Below, in pieces: positions 16,774-27,186 of a DNA stretch of 38,027 bases. The notes below the pieces were generated by a model. It had not been told where the DNA came from, made no database searches, and worked only from the letters and a program-made list of their open reading frames with translations. The translations under genes and the position numbers were made by a program. Numbering within the stretch: the first letter of the stretch is position 1; the number at the start of each line of letters is the position of its first letter. Source of the DNA: an uncultured Nitrospirota bacterium (GTDB lineage: Bacteria > CG2-30-53-67); contig CALZGC010000006.1 of NCBI GenBank assembly GCA_945786985.1, positions 1 to 38,027 on the forward strand. Reading direction: 5' to 3'.

Positions 16774-17541
16774 ATGATCGATCTTCACTGTCACATCCTG
16801 CCGGGCATTGACGACGGCCCCCACGATCTGCAAGAGACACTCGAGATGTGCCGGCTCTCCGTGGCAGAGGGGATGACCGCCATCGTTGCGACGCCCCATC
16901 TCTACCACAGCATGTTTGCCACGACCCGGGAGCAGATCCTCGAGACCCATGCGGCGGTTCGGGAGGCCCTGGCATCCGAAGGGATTCCCCTGGAGCTCTT
17001 TCTGGGGGCGGACATGCACCTGCACCCCGACCTGGCGGGAAACCTGGTTCGCGGTGAGGCCCTCACACTCGACGGCGGGCGGTACTTCTTGCTGGAGCTG
17101 CCGTCCCGGTTGCTGCCCCCGAATCTGGAAGAGATCGTGGACGGGCTGATGGACACCGGGTACACACCGATCCTGACCCATCCGGAGCGCAATGAGGTCA
17201 TCGTGCGTCATGAGAAAATCCTGCTCGATCTTCTGGCCCAGGGATGTCTCTGCCAGGTGACCGCCATGAGCGTGACCGGTGATTTCGGGAAGCGCTGTGA
17301 GGGCTTTACCCGAAGCCTCCTTGAGGCGGGGGCAGTGCATTTCATTGCCTCCGATGCCCATTCCACGGGATGGCGCCATCCCGGCGTGCGGGAGGCACTG
17401 CGGGTGGCGGAGAATTTGATCGGATCGGCGCCGGCGGGCCGGTTGGTGCTGGAGAATCCGCAGGCCGTTCTGTCGGGCAACCCGGTGGCGCGCAGGGAGG
17501 TAAAAGCCCTCCCCAAAAACCGGCGCTTCTGGAGGTTTTGA
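16774..17541 (+). CDS. CpsB/CapC-family PHP-type tyrosine-protein phosphatase
   Basis: The product is 255 residues with a polymerase-and-histidinol-phosphatase (PHP) fold. The first metal site is in the opening MIDLHCHILPGIDDGP. Further metal or active-site residues are in VATPHLYHSMF, FLGADMHLHPDL, ILTHPERNEV and FIASDAHSTGWR. These are the signatures of Mn-dependent tyrosine phosphatases such as CpsB, YwqE and CapC, which regulate capsule or exopolysaccharide tyrosine kinases. The start at 16774 matches the family; an in-frame ATG at 16735 lies in the predicted promoter. No kinase or polysaccharide export gene is adjacent, so its target is open. It is divergent from mqnE. Confidence 0.9.
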   Translation: MIDLHCHILPGIDDGPHDLQETLEMCRLSVAEGMTAIVATPHLYHSMFATTREQILETHAAVREALASEGIPLELFLGADMHLHPDLAGNLVRGEALTLDGGRYFLLELPSRLLPPNLEEIVDGLMDTGYTPILTHPERNEVIVRHEKILLDLLAQGCLCQVTAMSVTGDFGKRCEGFTRSLLEAGAVHFIASDAHSTGWRHPGVREALRVAENLIGSAPAGRLVLENPQAVLSGNPVARREVKALPKNRRFWRF

Positions 17542-17614
17542 TGCCCTAAAGAGCCACAGGCTGCAGCAGCTGGGGCCGCACGCGACGGGGCGATCTGCGC
17601 GTCCCTTTTTGCAC

Positions 17615-17642
17615 TTGACACGTCGTCGAGATCTCCGATAAT
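17615..17642 (+). promoter_or_regulatory. Predicted gcvH promoter
   Basis: TTGACA (17615-17620) and GATAAT (17637-17642) are separated by 16 bases, about 75 bases ahead of the gcvH start codon. This is a good sigma70 match, and no other regulatory signal is obvious. Confidence 0.65.
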
Positions 17643-17716
17643 ATCACCGCACTTTTTTTGTGCTCGACAGCGGCGAGTGATAGACGACAACTCGGTTTCG
17701 CAAGGAGGTGCTGAGA

Positions 17717-18103
17717 ATGTATCCGGATGACCTCAAGTATTCCAAGAACCATACGTGGGTGCGTGTTGCGGACGACGAAGGCACCATCGGCATCACCCAC
17801 TACGCCCAGGAGAGTCTGGGGGACATTGTCTATGTGGATGTCCCCGAGGAAGAGGACGATGTGGAAGCGGGTGAGGAGATCGCAGAGGTGGAGTCCACCA
17901 AGGCAACATCGTCGGTGATCTCTCCGGTCGGTGGGATGGTCATCGAGGTGAACGAGGATATCGAGGACTCTCCCGACACGATCAATTCGGACCCCTACGG
18001 CGACGGCTGGATCGTCCGCGTAAAGGTTTCGGATTCTTCCGATCTGAAACATCTGCTGAATGCGGCCGATTATCAGAAGTTCGTGGAAGAAGAGAGCGAA
18101 TGA
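17717..18103 (+). CDS. gcvH: Glycine cleavage system H protein
   Basis: The product is 128 residues, the normal H-protein size. It opens YPDDLKYSKNHTWVRV, and the lipoyl-accepting lysine is Lys62 in VESTKATSSVISP; GDIVYVDVPEEEDDVEAGEE precedes it. H protein carries the lipoyl arm that shuttles the aminomethyl group between the P, T and L proteins. The ATG at 17717 is preceded by AAGGAGG at 8-base spacing; a GTG at 17708 lies inside that ribosome site. No gcvT or gcvP is nearby, but lpdA (the L protein) follows, separated by a terminator-like hairpin. Confidence 0.95.
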   Translation: MYPDDLKYSKNHTWVRVADDEGTIGITHYAQESLGDIVYVDVPEEEDDVEAGEEIAEVESTKATSSVISPVGGMVIEVNEDIEDSPDTINSDPYGDGWIVRVKVSDSSDLKHLLNAADYQKFVEEESE

Positions 18104-18128
18104 TCTGATCGGCTCGGGCAAGGCGTGC

Positions 18129-18158
18129 AAGGGATTCCTGTGAGAATCCCTTTTTTTT
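18129..18158 (+). terminator. Rho-independent terminator after gcvH
   Basis: AAGGGATTC (18129-18137) pairs with GAATCCCTT (18144-18152) around a 6-base loop, and the 3' arm runs into eight T. It lies between gcvH and lpdA, so lpdA either depends on read-through or has its own promoter, which I cannot identify. Confidence 0.88.
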
Positions 18159-18211
18159 CGCGTGTGTCGTTTCATTTCTTCTCTTTTTCAATGAGTCGGG
18201 GGAGGCTGATG

Positions 18212-19606
18212 ATGGCGGAGAAGCTGGTAATTATCGGTGCAGGGCCGGGCGGTTACGTCGGGGCGATCCGGGCCTCCCACCTGGGGGCGGAGGTGACGGT
18301 CGTAGAGGATTACGAGGTCGGTGGCACCTGCCTGAACTGGGGCTGCATCCCAACGAAAGCCCTCGTCTATTCCGCCGAGGCGCTGCAGTTGGTGCGCCAC
18401 GCGAAGGACTACGGGGTGGCGGTGGAGGGCGAGGTGACGTACAGTCTTCAGGCCATGATGGCCCGCAAGGACAAGATTGTCGCCTCCCAGGTGAAGGGGA
18501 TCCGGTCTCTTTTCAAGTCCAATCGGATCCGTCTCGTCGAGGGGCGGGGCACCCTCCGGGACGAACGGACCGTCTCGGTGCAGAGAAAGGACGGTGAGAC
18601 CGAAACGATCTTCGCGGACCGGATCATCCTGGCCACGGGGTCCCGTCCGGCCAGCATCCCCGCATTCCCCCTCGACGGGAAGAAAATCCTCTCCAGCGAC
18701 GACATGCTCGGCCTTACGGAGATCCCGAAGAGCCTGCTCATCATCGGCGCGGGGATCATCGGGTGCGAATTTGCCTTTATTTTGAACGCGTTGGGCTCTC
18801 AGGTGATCATGGTGGAGATGCTGTCGCGGGCCATTCCGATCATGGATGAGGAGATTTCGGCGCTGCTGGAGCGGGAGCTCAAAAAGAAAAAGATCAAGCT
18901 GCACTGCGATCAAAAGATCGAATCGGTCCAGGAGGGTGCCGACGGCAAAATGGTCGCGACCCTTGGCAGCGGCAAAGAGATCATCACGGATCAGGTTCTG
19001 GTGTCGATCGGACGGGCTTTCAATTCGGATGGCTTGAATCTGGAGGCGGTCGGTGTTGCGTGCGGTTCGCGCGGCGAGATCAAGGTCAACGACCGGATGG
19101 AGACCAACATCGCGGGCATCTACGCCATCGGCGATGTGACCGGTGGCGTACTGCTGGCCCATGTAGCGTCAACGGAAGGCATTGTGGCGGCGGACAATGC
19201 CCTGGGCCGCGAGCGGATCATGGATCACCGCGTGGTCCCCTCGGGCATTTTCACCATGCCCGAGATCGGCAATGTCGGGTTGACCGAGCAGGAAGCCAAA
19301 GAGCAGGGGTATGACGTCCGGGTGGGGAGTTTTCCTTACCGCGGTTTGGGCAAGTCCCATGCCATGGGGAAAATCACCGGGATGGCGAAGGTCGTGGCCG
19401 ACGGCAAGACCGATCGGGTTCTAGGAATGCATGTCATGGGAGCCCATGCGTCAGATATCGTCCACGAGGGGGCGCTGGTGATGAAAATGGAAGGCACCGT
19501 GGCAGACCTGGCGGATACCATTCACTCCCATCCGACACTGTCGGAATCCGTGCTGGAGGCGGCCCATGCTGTTCACGGACAGTGTCTTCATCTGCCACCC
19601 AGATAA
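18212..19606 (+). CDS. lpdA: Dihydrolipoyl dehydrogenase
   Basis: The product is 464 residues. The FAD site is IIGAGPGGYVGAIRAS at the N-terminus. The redox disulfide is Cys40/Cys45 in GGTCLNWGCIPTK, the NAD site is IIGAGIIGCEF, and the second FAD contact is IYAIGDVTGG. The active-site dyad is His440/Glu445 in HPTLSE. It reoxidises dihydrolipoyl groups of glycine cleavage H protein or 2-oxoacid dehydrogenases, passing electrons to NAD. The ATG at 18212 has GGGGGAGG at 7-base spacing; an adjacent ATG at 18209 is possible. Upstream in-frame ATGs would add Phe-rich residues encoded by the terminator region and are rejected. Confidence 0.95.
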   Translation: MAEKLVIIGAGPGGYVGAIRASHLGAEVTVVEDYEVGGTCLNWGCIPTKALVYSAEALQLVRHAKDYGVAVEGEVTYSLQAMMARKDKIVASQVKGIRSLFKSNRIRLVEGRGTLRDERTVSVQRKDGETETIFADRIILATGSRPASIPAFPLDGKKILSSDDMLGLTEIPKSLLIIGAGIIGCEFAFILNALGSQVIMVEMLSRAIPIMDEEISALLERELKKKKIKLHCDQKIESVQEGADGKMVATLGSGKEIITDQVLVSIGRAFNSDGLNLEAVGVACGSRGEIKVNDRMETNIAGIYAIGDVTGGVLLAHVASTEGIVAADNALGRERIMDHRVVPSGIFTMPEIGNVGLTEQEAKEQGYDVRVGSFPYRGLGKSHAMGKITGMAKVVADGKTDRVLGMHVMGAHASDIVHEGALVMKMEGTVADLADTIHSHPTLSESVLEAAHAVHGQCLHLPPR

Positions 19607-19957
19607 AACTGTTTTACCCATGCCGATTCGGCACTATTGCAGCTCCGCGGGCGCGTCATACGGCATCCGTGGTGGAAATCGCCTGAATGATTTTTCTTGA
19701 AAGGCCTTGGCCGATTCTAGTCAGGCGGTGTGTTTTCAACTATTTCTTCTGTAGAAAAGCCTTCGGTAAGACAATTTTAGAACAACTAGTAAGATGATGA
19801 GTGATCTTTCGCGGGTTCCCTAATCTGAGGCATGGGCGTCCAGGGTCCTTGGCGACCTCCATGGAGCCGCGCGGAGCTGAGGGATCGCGAGTTCGTTTCG
19901 ATTCTGCTGGACTACGTGGGATGATTTAATCGCTCTTTCCTGAGGGAGGAGACAGGG
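19607..19957. other. Gene-free stretch between lpdA and the exported paralog pair
   Basis: I see no gene, tRNA or repeat-family member in these 350 bases. A small palindrome TGCCGA-T-TCGGCA lies just after the lpdA stop (19621-19633) but has no T-run. Positions 19730-19810 are AT-rich relative to the surroundings and may hold a promoter that I cannot define. Confidence 0.4.
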
Positions 19958-20998
19958 ATGTCAAAGAGATACAGCCGGACAGCGCTTGTTGGTTTTCTTT
20001 CGATGTTGGCTCTGTTGGCCCTGAGCGGGCCGGCCATAGCCGATCGCGATGCCGTCGGCATCTTTCAGAAGGTGCTGGAGGCGGACGACGATTTCGCCAA
20101 GGCCACGGCTGCCCTCGAGCAGAGTATCGCCGAGTCCAGTCTGGAACTCCTCGGGAAGATGGACGTCACCGTCCCCGAGGACGCGCAGAAATGCCGCACC
20201 TATGTGCTGACGTCCCCGGCGTTCAGTCAGGCAGCCCTGGGCCAAATGAAGTCCGATGCCTTGTCTGTGCTGATGCTCCGCATCGGGGTCTACGAGGTCT
20301 ACGGTAAGGTTCACATGAATATTGCCAATCTCGATGCACTGGCTCGTGTCTATTTCGAGGGAGAGAAAACAAGAGACAGTCTGTTCGTCGCTGCGGCTGC
20401 GGCGAAGAAAGAATTGATCCGGGTGATTCAGGCTGTGCCGGGCAAGGTGGTCAATGAGCAGCAGGAGCCGATTCGCAAGGCGAGGAGGTATCGGGGGTAC
20501 AACGGAGACGGCCCCGCCAAAATGATGGCCAAGTGGCGCGATTTCCGTGAGAGTCTCCTGACGGCCAAGGAAGTGGACGGCGCGACTGGCTTGGATGCCA
20601 TTATCGATGAGATCAAGGACAATGCAGCCCAGAGTCTGCAGACCGACGCGGAGAAAGGCTGGAAAGTCGTCGCTGTCAAGAATTTCGACAATCGGGCGGC
20701 CTGGGTCGGTATCAGCAATACTTACACCGAGTTGAAGTGTATCAATATCAATTCCGATTTCCGTTTCGGAGACAAGACGGACGACACCCAATACCCCGGC
20801 GTGGATCATGCACCGGCGCTACCGCTGGAACTGCTGATCTACAAAGGGGAGAACGGCAAGTGGCAGATCGCCCAGTATGGTGAGATGTGGCGCATGCAGC
20901 TCTACTTCTGGGATTCGGGCTATGCGGCCTTTGCCAAGAACATGGCGGTTCCCGCCATCATTAGCGGCGACATTGAAGAGATGGTCCAAGGCAAATAA
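19958..20998 (+). CDS. Exported protein of unknown function, DUF302-like halves (paralog A)
   Basis: The product is 346 residues. The signal peptide is MSKRYSRTALVGFLSMLALL with a likely cut after GPAIA (about residue 28). Two halves look alike in pattern: a helix, a strand with Gly-Trp or Leu-Leu-Gly, then a hydrophobic strand pair. In the first half the strand pair is LMLRIGVYEVYGKVHMNIAN, in the second PLELLIYKGENGKWQIA followed by MWRMQLYFWD. This resembles a tandem DUF302-type fold, but that is inference from pattern. The gene at 21132-22181 is its paralog and shares the PLE-[IL]-L and WRM-[QR]-[LF]-Y-[LF]-WD signatures. The ATG has GGGAGGAG at 6-base spacing, and a terminator follows. 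The protein is probably periplasmic; its function is unknown. Confidence 0.8.
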   Translation: MSKRYSRTALVGFLSMLALLALSGPAIADRDAVGIFQKVLEADDDFAKATAALEQSIAESSLELLGKMDVTVPEDAQKCRTYVLTSPAFSQAALGQMKSDALSVLMLRIGVYEVYGKVHMNIANLDALARVYFEGEKTRDSLFVAAAAAKKELIRVIQAVPGKVVNEQQEPIRKARRYRGYNGDGPAKMMAKWRDFRESLLTAKEVDGATGLDAIIDEIKDNAAQSLQTDAEKGWKVVAVKNFDNRAAWVGISNTYTELKCININSDFRFGDKTDDTQYPGVDHAPALPLELLIYKGENGKWQIAQYGEMWRMQLYFWDSGYAAFAKNMAVPAIISGDIEEMVQGK

Positions 20999-21020
20999 TC
21001 CTCTTGTGAAGCGGTTTGAG

Positions 21021-21054
21021 GTCCTGCCGGGAGGCACCGGCGGGGCTTTTTTTT
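21021..21054 (+). terminator. Rho-independent terminator after paralog A
   Basis: GTCCTGCCGG and CCGGCGGGGC pair over 10 bp, with two or three G-U pairs, around GAGGCA, followed by eight T. It lies about 20 bases after the stop codon. Confidence 0.88.
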
Positions 21055-21077
21055 GAGTGCGGCGTCGAACGATCCTG

Positions 21078-21106
21078 TTGTCAAGAACGGGCCCGTGTGT
21101 TAGAGT
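21078..21106 (+). promoter_or_regulatory. Predicted promoter of paralog B
   Basis: TTGTCA (21078-21083) and TAGAGT (21101-21106) are separated by 17 bases. They lie between the paralog A terminator and the paralog B start, so the two paralogs appear to be transcribed separately. Confidence 0.5.
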
Positions 21107-21131
21107 GCCGTCAACTTTTCGGAGAGAATCG

Positions 21132-22181
21132 ATGCAATCGTTTGCCCGCCTCTGGTGGCTCCTGCTCATGTTTTTTCTGCTGGTGCCGGTATCGTCCGAC
21201 GCGGTTCTGGATGATTTCCGCCGGACAATCCGGGAGCGGTTTGATCCGGGCCAGAGCTACGGTCTGTATCAGAAAACCCTCGAGATCGTGGCCCCCTTTG
21301 AGACGGTCTGTCGGCAGCTGGAAGCGAACGTGCAGGAGTCGGAATGGGAATTGCTGACCCACTGGGAACTGGACCCGCCCGATGTCTGCGATACCCGGGC
21401 GCGTGTCTATTTGCTGCGCTACGAAGAATACGACCGGGCCGTGCTCGCCAAGGGGGCGCGGCGGCTGGTCTTTCTTCCGGTGCGCATCGGCGTCTTTCAG
21501 GAAGGGCCCAAGGTGGTGGTCGTCTTCACGAACCCCGAATTCCTGGCCAAGGTCTTCTTTGCAGACCTCCCCTTTGTCGAGCAGGATGAGATGCTGGCGC
21601 TCAGCGGCGAGATAAAGAAGGACCTGGTCACCTTCTGCGTCAAAGGGATGGAGGGCACCATTCTCACCGAGCAGCTCCCGCCGATCCGGAACGACCGGGA
21701 CGTGCGCTTCTTCTGGAGCCGCTATCAGGAGCACTTCGACGTCGTTCGCCAGGTGCCGGTGCGCGTCGATCCGGTGGAGACGCTGCAACGGGTCTGCGAC
21801 CGGATCGAAAAGGCGGTGCCGGCGGCAAAGACGGGGTGGCGGATGATCGCGAGAACCCCCGTGGCCGATCAGGCGTGCATTCTCAGCGTCTCCCATCGGC
21901 GGGTGGAAGACCAGGCCCTTGACTTCAGCGGGATCCAGTGGCCCTCGGTTCTGGACCGGGACCCCTGCAGCGGGCTCTATCATCTCACCCAGTTCCCCCT
22001 GGAGATTCTCGTCTTCCTGGAAGGGGGCGAGGTCCGGGTCGGCATCCTCGATCAGTTCTGGCGGATGCGCTTTTACCTCTGGGACGATCCCTATCGTACT
22101 GGCACGACCTTCATGGCGCGGGATCCCAACTTCTCCGGCCGGGTCTACGAATCACTGCGCGGGCTCGTTCGCGGGCCGTGA
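21132..22181 (+). CDS. Exported protein of unknown function, DUF302-like halves (paralog B)
   Basis: The product is 349 residues. The signal peptide is MQSFARLWWLLLMFFLLVPV, with cleavage near SSDA. The layout mirrors paralog A. The first half has EWELLTHWELD and LPVRIGVFQEGPKVVVVFTN; the second has GWRMIARTPV and FPLEILVFLEGGEVRVGI, then FWRMRFYLWD. Overall identity with A is low by eye, but the order and spacing of these blocks agree. The ATG at 21132 has GGAGAG just upstream; the in-frame upstream start at 21057 lies before the predicted promoter. I know no function for either protein. The neighbouring FadL-type gene suggests an envelope role, without direct evidence. Confidence 0.8.
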   Translation: MQSFARLWWLLLMFFLLVPVSSDAVLDDFRRTIRERFDPGQSYGLYQKTLEIVAPFETVCRQLEANVQESEWELLTHWELDPPDVCDTRARVYLLRYEEYDRAVLAKGARRLVFLPVRIGVFQEGPKVVVVFTNPEFLAKVFFADLPFVEQDEMLALSGEIKKDLVTFCVKGMEGTILTEQLPPIRNDRDVRFFWSRYQEHFDVVRQVPVRVDPVETLQRVCDRIEKAVPAAKTGWRMIARTPVADQACILSVSHRRVEDQALDFSGIQWPSVLDRDPCSGLYHLTQFPLEILVFLEGGEVRVGILDQFWRMRFYLWDDPYRTGTTFMARDPNFSGRVYESLRGLVRGP

Positions 22182-22268
22182 GCATTCCGGGCAAAGGTGT
22201 CAGCAAAACGTTCGAATCATCTTGACTTGGCTCGAACAGTTCACTATTCTCTGAACAAAACCTACCGT

Positions 22269-22302
22269 TAGCCCGGATATTGCACGGGTGATATCCGGGC
22301 TA
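22269..22302. repeat. 34-bp hairpin, short member of the CCCGGATATTGCA repeat family
   Basis: TAGCCCGGATAT and ATATCCGGGCTA form a perfect 12-bp stem with a 10-base loop. The sequence CCCGGATATTGCA is the family end sequence. It lies 87 bases after paralog B and could act as a transcript end or mRNA stabiliser, though no T-run follows. Confidence 0.75.
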
Positions 22303-22404
22303 GACCAACAGGTTCCACCGCGTAGACTCCAACCGATCCGCCGCAATAGCGACGTCCGCGGCGCGCAGACTTCAAAGGAGGTGATGGCCAGGCACATGAC
22401 CGAG

Positions 22405-22611
22405 CCCGGATATTGCATGAGTCAATCTATTACGAGGCCGGACTTGTCACGGCGTAGCATTCTGCGAAGACCGATAGGCTGCCACATGCGGCGTTACAGA
22501 AAATTTCCTGACTTCGACACATGTCAATATGCCTTCAGCCAGAAAATTCTCTGCGCCTTGCCTGTGGCGCCTCTGCGGCCTCTCATGACGATCACTCACG
22601 CAATATCCGGG
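22405..22611. repeat. 207-bp member of the repeat family, carrying an 87-bp insertion
   Basis: The ends CCCGGATATTGCATGAGT and ACTCACGCAATATCCGGG are inverted repeats. The sequence is collinear with the reverse complement of the element at 12895-13006, except for a 7-base addition near 22452 and an 87-base block at 22493-22579. The TGCGGC ending that block duplicates TGCGGC just before it. Much of the gap between paralog B and the FadL gene is this element. A small open frame through it is discussed in the findings. Confidence 0.8.
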
Positions 22612-22660
22612 CCAGATGGTTTCCCATGACCGGGACGGAATTTCTCAAGGAGGAGAGGAC

Positions 22661-23992
22661 ATGAAACGGATACTGCTTTTTGTCGCCTTTGGATTGACAC
22701 TTCTCGTGATTCCCACCTTATCCTTTGCCACCAATGGCTCCCAGCTGATCGGCGTCGGCTCCACCCAGAAGGGAATGGCTGGTGCCGTGACGGCCACCCC
22801 CGAGGACGCCATGACCGCCATCACCAACCCCGCCGGGATGGCCGTCATCGGCAAGCGGGCGGACTTCAACGCCGAGGCCTTCATGCCGAGACGTTCCGTT
22901 GACTTCGCGTCGGTGGGCGGCGATGACACCGACGGGGGCTCGCGGCTCTACGGCGTGCCCTCCCTCGGCTGGACGGCGCCCGCGTTCATGCGGGATGACG
23001 TCTGGTTCGGCGGCGGGTTCTTCGCCACCGCCGGCCTCGGCGTGGACTACGACGTGATCAGTGCCGGCGCATTCGGTGACGCCGATATCTATACCCAGTT
23101 TCAGTTTGCCAAGATCGCACCGGCCCTTGCGTGGAATGTCAGCGACCGCCTCACCCTCGGTACCAGCCTCAACTTCGATTATCAGCTCCTGGAGATCCGG
23201 GAGTCCTTCGGGGGTTCCATGGCGGCGCCGCCGGTCAATCTTGATCTTGGACGATCGGTTCAGGCCTACGGCGCGGGGATCACGTTGGGGGCCATCTACC
23301 GGCTCAACGACATGATCACCCTGGGCGCGACCTATATCTCGAAGCAGTGGTTCCAGGATCTGAAATACCGGATCGGGGACGGTGCCATTGTTAATTTCCC
23401 CGTGGGAGATCTCGTGGCGTCCAATTCAGCTCCCGGAACCTACCGGCTGGACCTGGATTTTCCCCAGCAGGCGGCCGTCGGGTTTGCCTATCATCCCAAC
23501 GAAGCCCTCACGCTGGAAGTCGATGTCAAATGGATCAACTGGGAGGATTCCTACGACAAAGCGAAATTGAAGGGGGCCTTCGATTTAGCTAGCTTTGTCT
23601 TAGGTCCACAGGGCTCTACCAACAGCATCGAACTGAACTTCGGCTGGGACGACCAGTGGGTGGTTGCCGTCGGCGCCCGTTATATGCTCAATGAGCAGCT
23701 GACCCTCCGCGCCGGCTACAACTGGGCCGAGTCTCCCATCGAGGAGGAGGATGTCTTCAGCAACATCGCCTTTCCGGCCATCGTCGAGCAGCACGTTACC
23801 CTCGGCGCCACCTACAATCTGGGGCCCCACTGGGTCCTCTCGGGCTCCTGGATGTGGGCTTTGAAAGAAGACCTGACCGGCAAGAACGACATTCCCCAGG
23901 CGTTCCAGGACGCCGGGTTTCCCGCGTCCAGCGGCGTTGAAATTGAACTGAAGGAGTACTCCCTCGGCACCCAGATCACCTATCGGTTCTAG
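22661..23992 (+). CDS. FadL/TodX-family outer-membrane transport protein
   Basis: The product is 443 residues. The signal peptide MKRILLFVAFGLTLLVIPTL ends near SFA. The mature start carries the FadL-family plug pattern: NGSQLIGVGSTQKGMAGAV, then PEDAMTAITNPAGMAVIG. The remainder alternates in the way of a beta-barrel, and the last residues are TYRF with a terminal aromatic, as outer-membrane barrels require. Members import long-chain fatty acids, hydrocarbons or aromatics. The ATG has AAGGAGGAG at 4-base spacing. A terminator follows at 24026. It stands alone between the repeat element and the ferritin-like gene; the substrate cannot be read from sequence. Confidence 0.92.
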   Translation: MKRILLFVAFGLTLLVIPTLSFATNGSQLIGVGSTQKGMAGAVTATPEDAMTAITNPAGMAVIGKRADFNAEAFMPRRSVDFASVGGDDTDGGSRLYGVPSLGWTAPAFMRDDVWFGGGFFATAGLGVDYDVISAGAFGDADIYTQFQFAKIAPALAWNVSDRLTLGTSLNFDYQLLEIRESFGGSMAAPPVNLDLGRSVQAYGAGITLGAIYRLNDMITLGATYISKQWFQDLKYRIGDGAIVNFPVGDLVASNSAPGTYRLDLDFPQQAAVGFAYHPNEALTLEVDVKWINWEDSYDKAKLKGAFDLASFVLGPQGSTNSIELNFGWDDQWVVAVGARYMLNEQLTLRAGYNWAESPIEEEDVFSNIAFPAIVEQHVTLGATYNLGPHWVLSGSWMWALKEDLTGKNDIPQAFQDAGFPASSGVEIELKEYSLGTQITYRF

Positions 23993-24025
23993 CGAGAAAG
24001 AGAACGAGGCGTCCTGATATCCCGG

Positions 24026-24061
24026 ATCCCCGGCGGGAAGAGCGTCCCGTCGGGGATTTTT
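24026..24061 (+). terminator. Rho-independent terminator after the FadL-family gene
   Basis: ATCCCCGGCGGGA pairs with TCCCGTCGGGGAT over 13 bp around AGAGCG, and the 3' arm continues into TTTTT. It lies about 35 bases beyond the stop codon. Confidence 0.92.
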
Positions 24062-24062
24062 G

Positions 24063-24091
24063 TTGACTTTTCCCTGTCTGTTCGATTTAAT
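24063..24091 (+). promoter_or_regulatory. Predicted promoter of the ferritin-like gene
   Basis: TTGACT (24063-24068) and TTTAAT (24086-24091) are separated by 17 bases, directly after the preceding terminator. The leader would be about 60 bases. Confidence 0.55.
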
Positions 24092-24159
24092 GGGCGGATT
24101 CGAACCGACGCGCCCGTGCGGCGGCCGGATCTATCCTATAAGATCGTTTTGGGACGAAG

Positions 24160-24681
24160 ATGATGTCGGATGACGAAAGCAAAGAGCCGGGGGAGCAGAA
24201 ACCAGGCGCCCGTCCCCTGCACAAACGGATGAAGGATACCGTGATTCTCGACTTGGCCCTGAAGAAGGAGGATCATTCTATCCGCTTCTACACCGCTCTG
24301 CTCGATTATGTGGAGCAGCAGGACTCGAAGAGACTACTGGGTCATCTCATCGAAGAGGAGAAGCGGCACTTCAAGCTTTTGAGCGAAGTACTGGTGACGG
24401 GGAACTACGAGAAACTGGGAGCCCGCAGCGAGCATGATAGCCTTGAGATGACGGATCATCTGGTCACTGAGGAGATTGACCGTGCCTCCTCGCCGCAGGA
24501 GATCGTGAAGCTGGCCATCCGCAAGGAAGAGGCGTCGGAGGAGTTCTATCTGAGCCGGATCCATTTCATTCAGGACGCGCAGCTCAAAGAGCTCTACCGG
24601 CGGCTGGCGGAAGAAGAGGCGAACCACCGTAAGAGGCTTCTCAACGGCTACGACGATCTGATCATCATGAACACCGTGTGA
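24160..24681 (+). CDS. Ferritin-like (rubrerythrin-type) four-helix protein
   Basis: The product is 173 residues. Four helices carry the carboxylate and His pattern of a ferritin-like di-iron site: KKEDHSIRFY, EEEKRHFKLL, RKEEASEEFYLSR and AEEEANHRKRLL. The two ExxH-type motifs lie in helices 2 and 4. No rubredoxin-type Cys4 domain is present, so it is the diiron half only. Such proteins detoxify peroxide or oxygen in anaerobes, or store iron; which applies here is not shown. The start is ATGATG at 24160/24163 with only a weak GGGACGAAG before it. It has its own promoter and converges on the DUF255 gene. Confidence 0.85.
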   Translation: MMSDDESKEPGEQKPGARPLHKRMKDTVILDLALKKEDHSIRFYTALLDYVEQQDSKRLLGHLIEEEKRHFKLLSEVLVTGNYEKLGARSEHDSLEMTDHLVTEEIDRASSPQEIVKLAIRKEEASEEFYLSRIHFIQDAQLKELYRRLAEEEANHRKRLLNGYDDLIIMNTV

Positions 24682-24756
24682 GATCTTCCAGGGCCGTCCA
24701 GGGTTCGCCGCTGATGCGGGAAACCCCAAACCGCCAAGGCCCCCCACCGTCTTCCT

Positions 24757-26982
<2,226 letters not shown>

Positions 26983-27016
26983 AGCGTTCCTCCCGCCGAC
27001 CTGGATCTTGGTTTCT

Positions 27017-27045
27017 ATTCAATCAGACGGGCGGTGTTCCGTCAA
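27017..27045 (-). promoter_or_regulatory. Predicted promoter of the DUF255 gene
   Basis: On the minus strand TTGACG (27045-27040) and TTGAAT (27022-27017) are separated by 17 bases, about 35 bases ahead of the start codon. Independent transcription from the selenoprotein gene is therefore possible. Confidence 0.5.
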
Positions 27046-27186
27046 ACGGGGCAGACGACACCGGCCGGCACGAGGGTGCTGCGGTGGACGAGCGGAACGG
27101 GACTCGTTGCAGAAGTGCTGCTGGTTCGAAACGCAGGGGGACGGAAGGCCCGTTGGGCATCAGAGCCGTCCGGGCGGCAGGAACCG

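Noticed and set aside
15494-16975. 493-residue version of MqnE with a long N-terminal extension
   Set aside because: The extra residues are low-complexity, overlap the divergent gene and lie ahead of a good ribosome site for the ATG at 16642.
19607-19957. A possible tRNA or small RNA gene in the gap after lpdA
   Set aside because: No cloverleaf, no T-loop GTTCGA context at the right spacing, and no terminator at its end.
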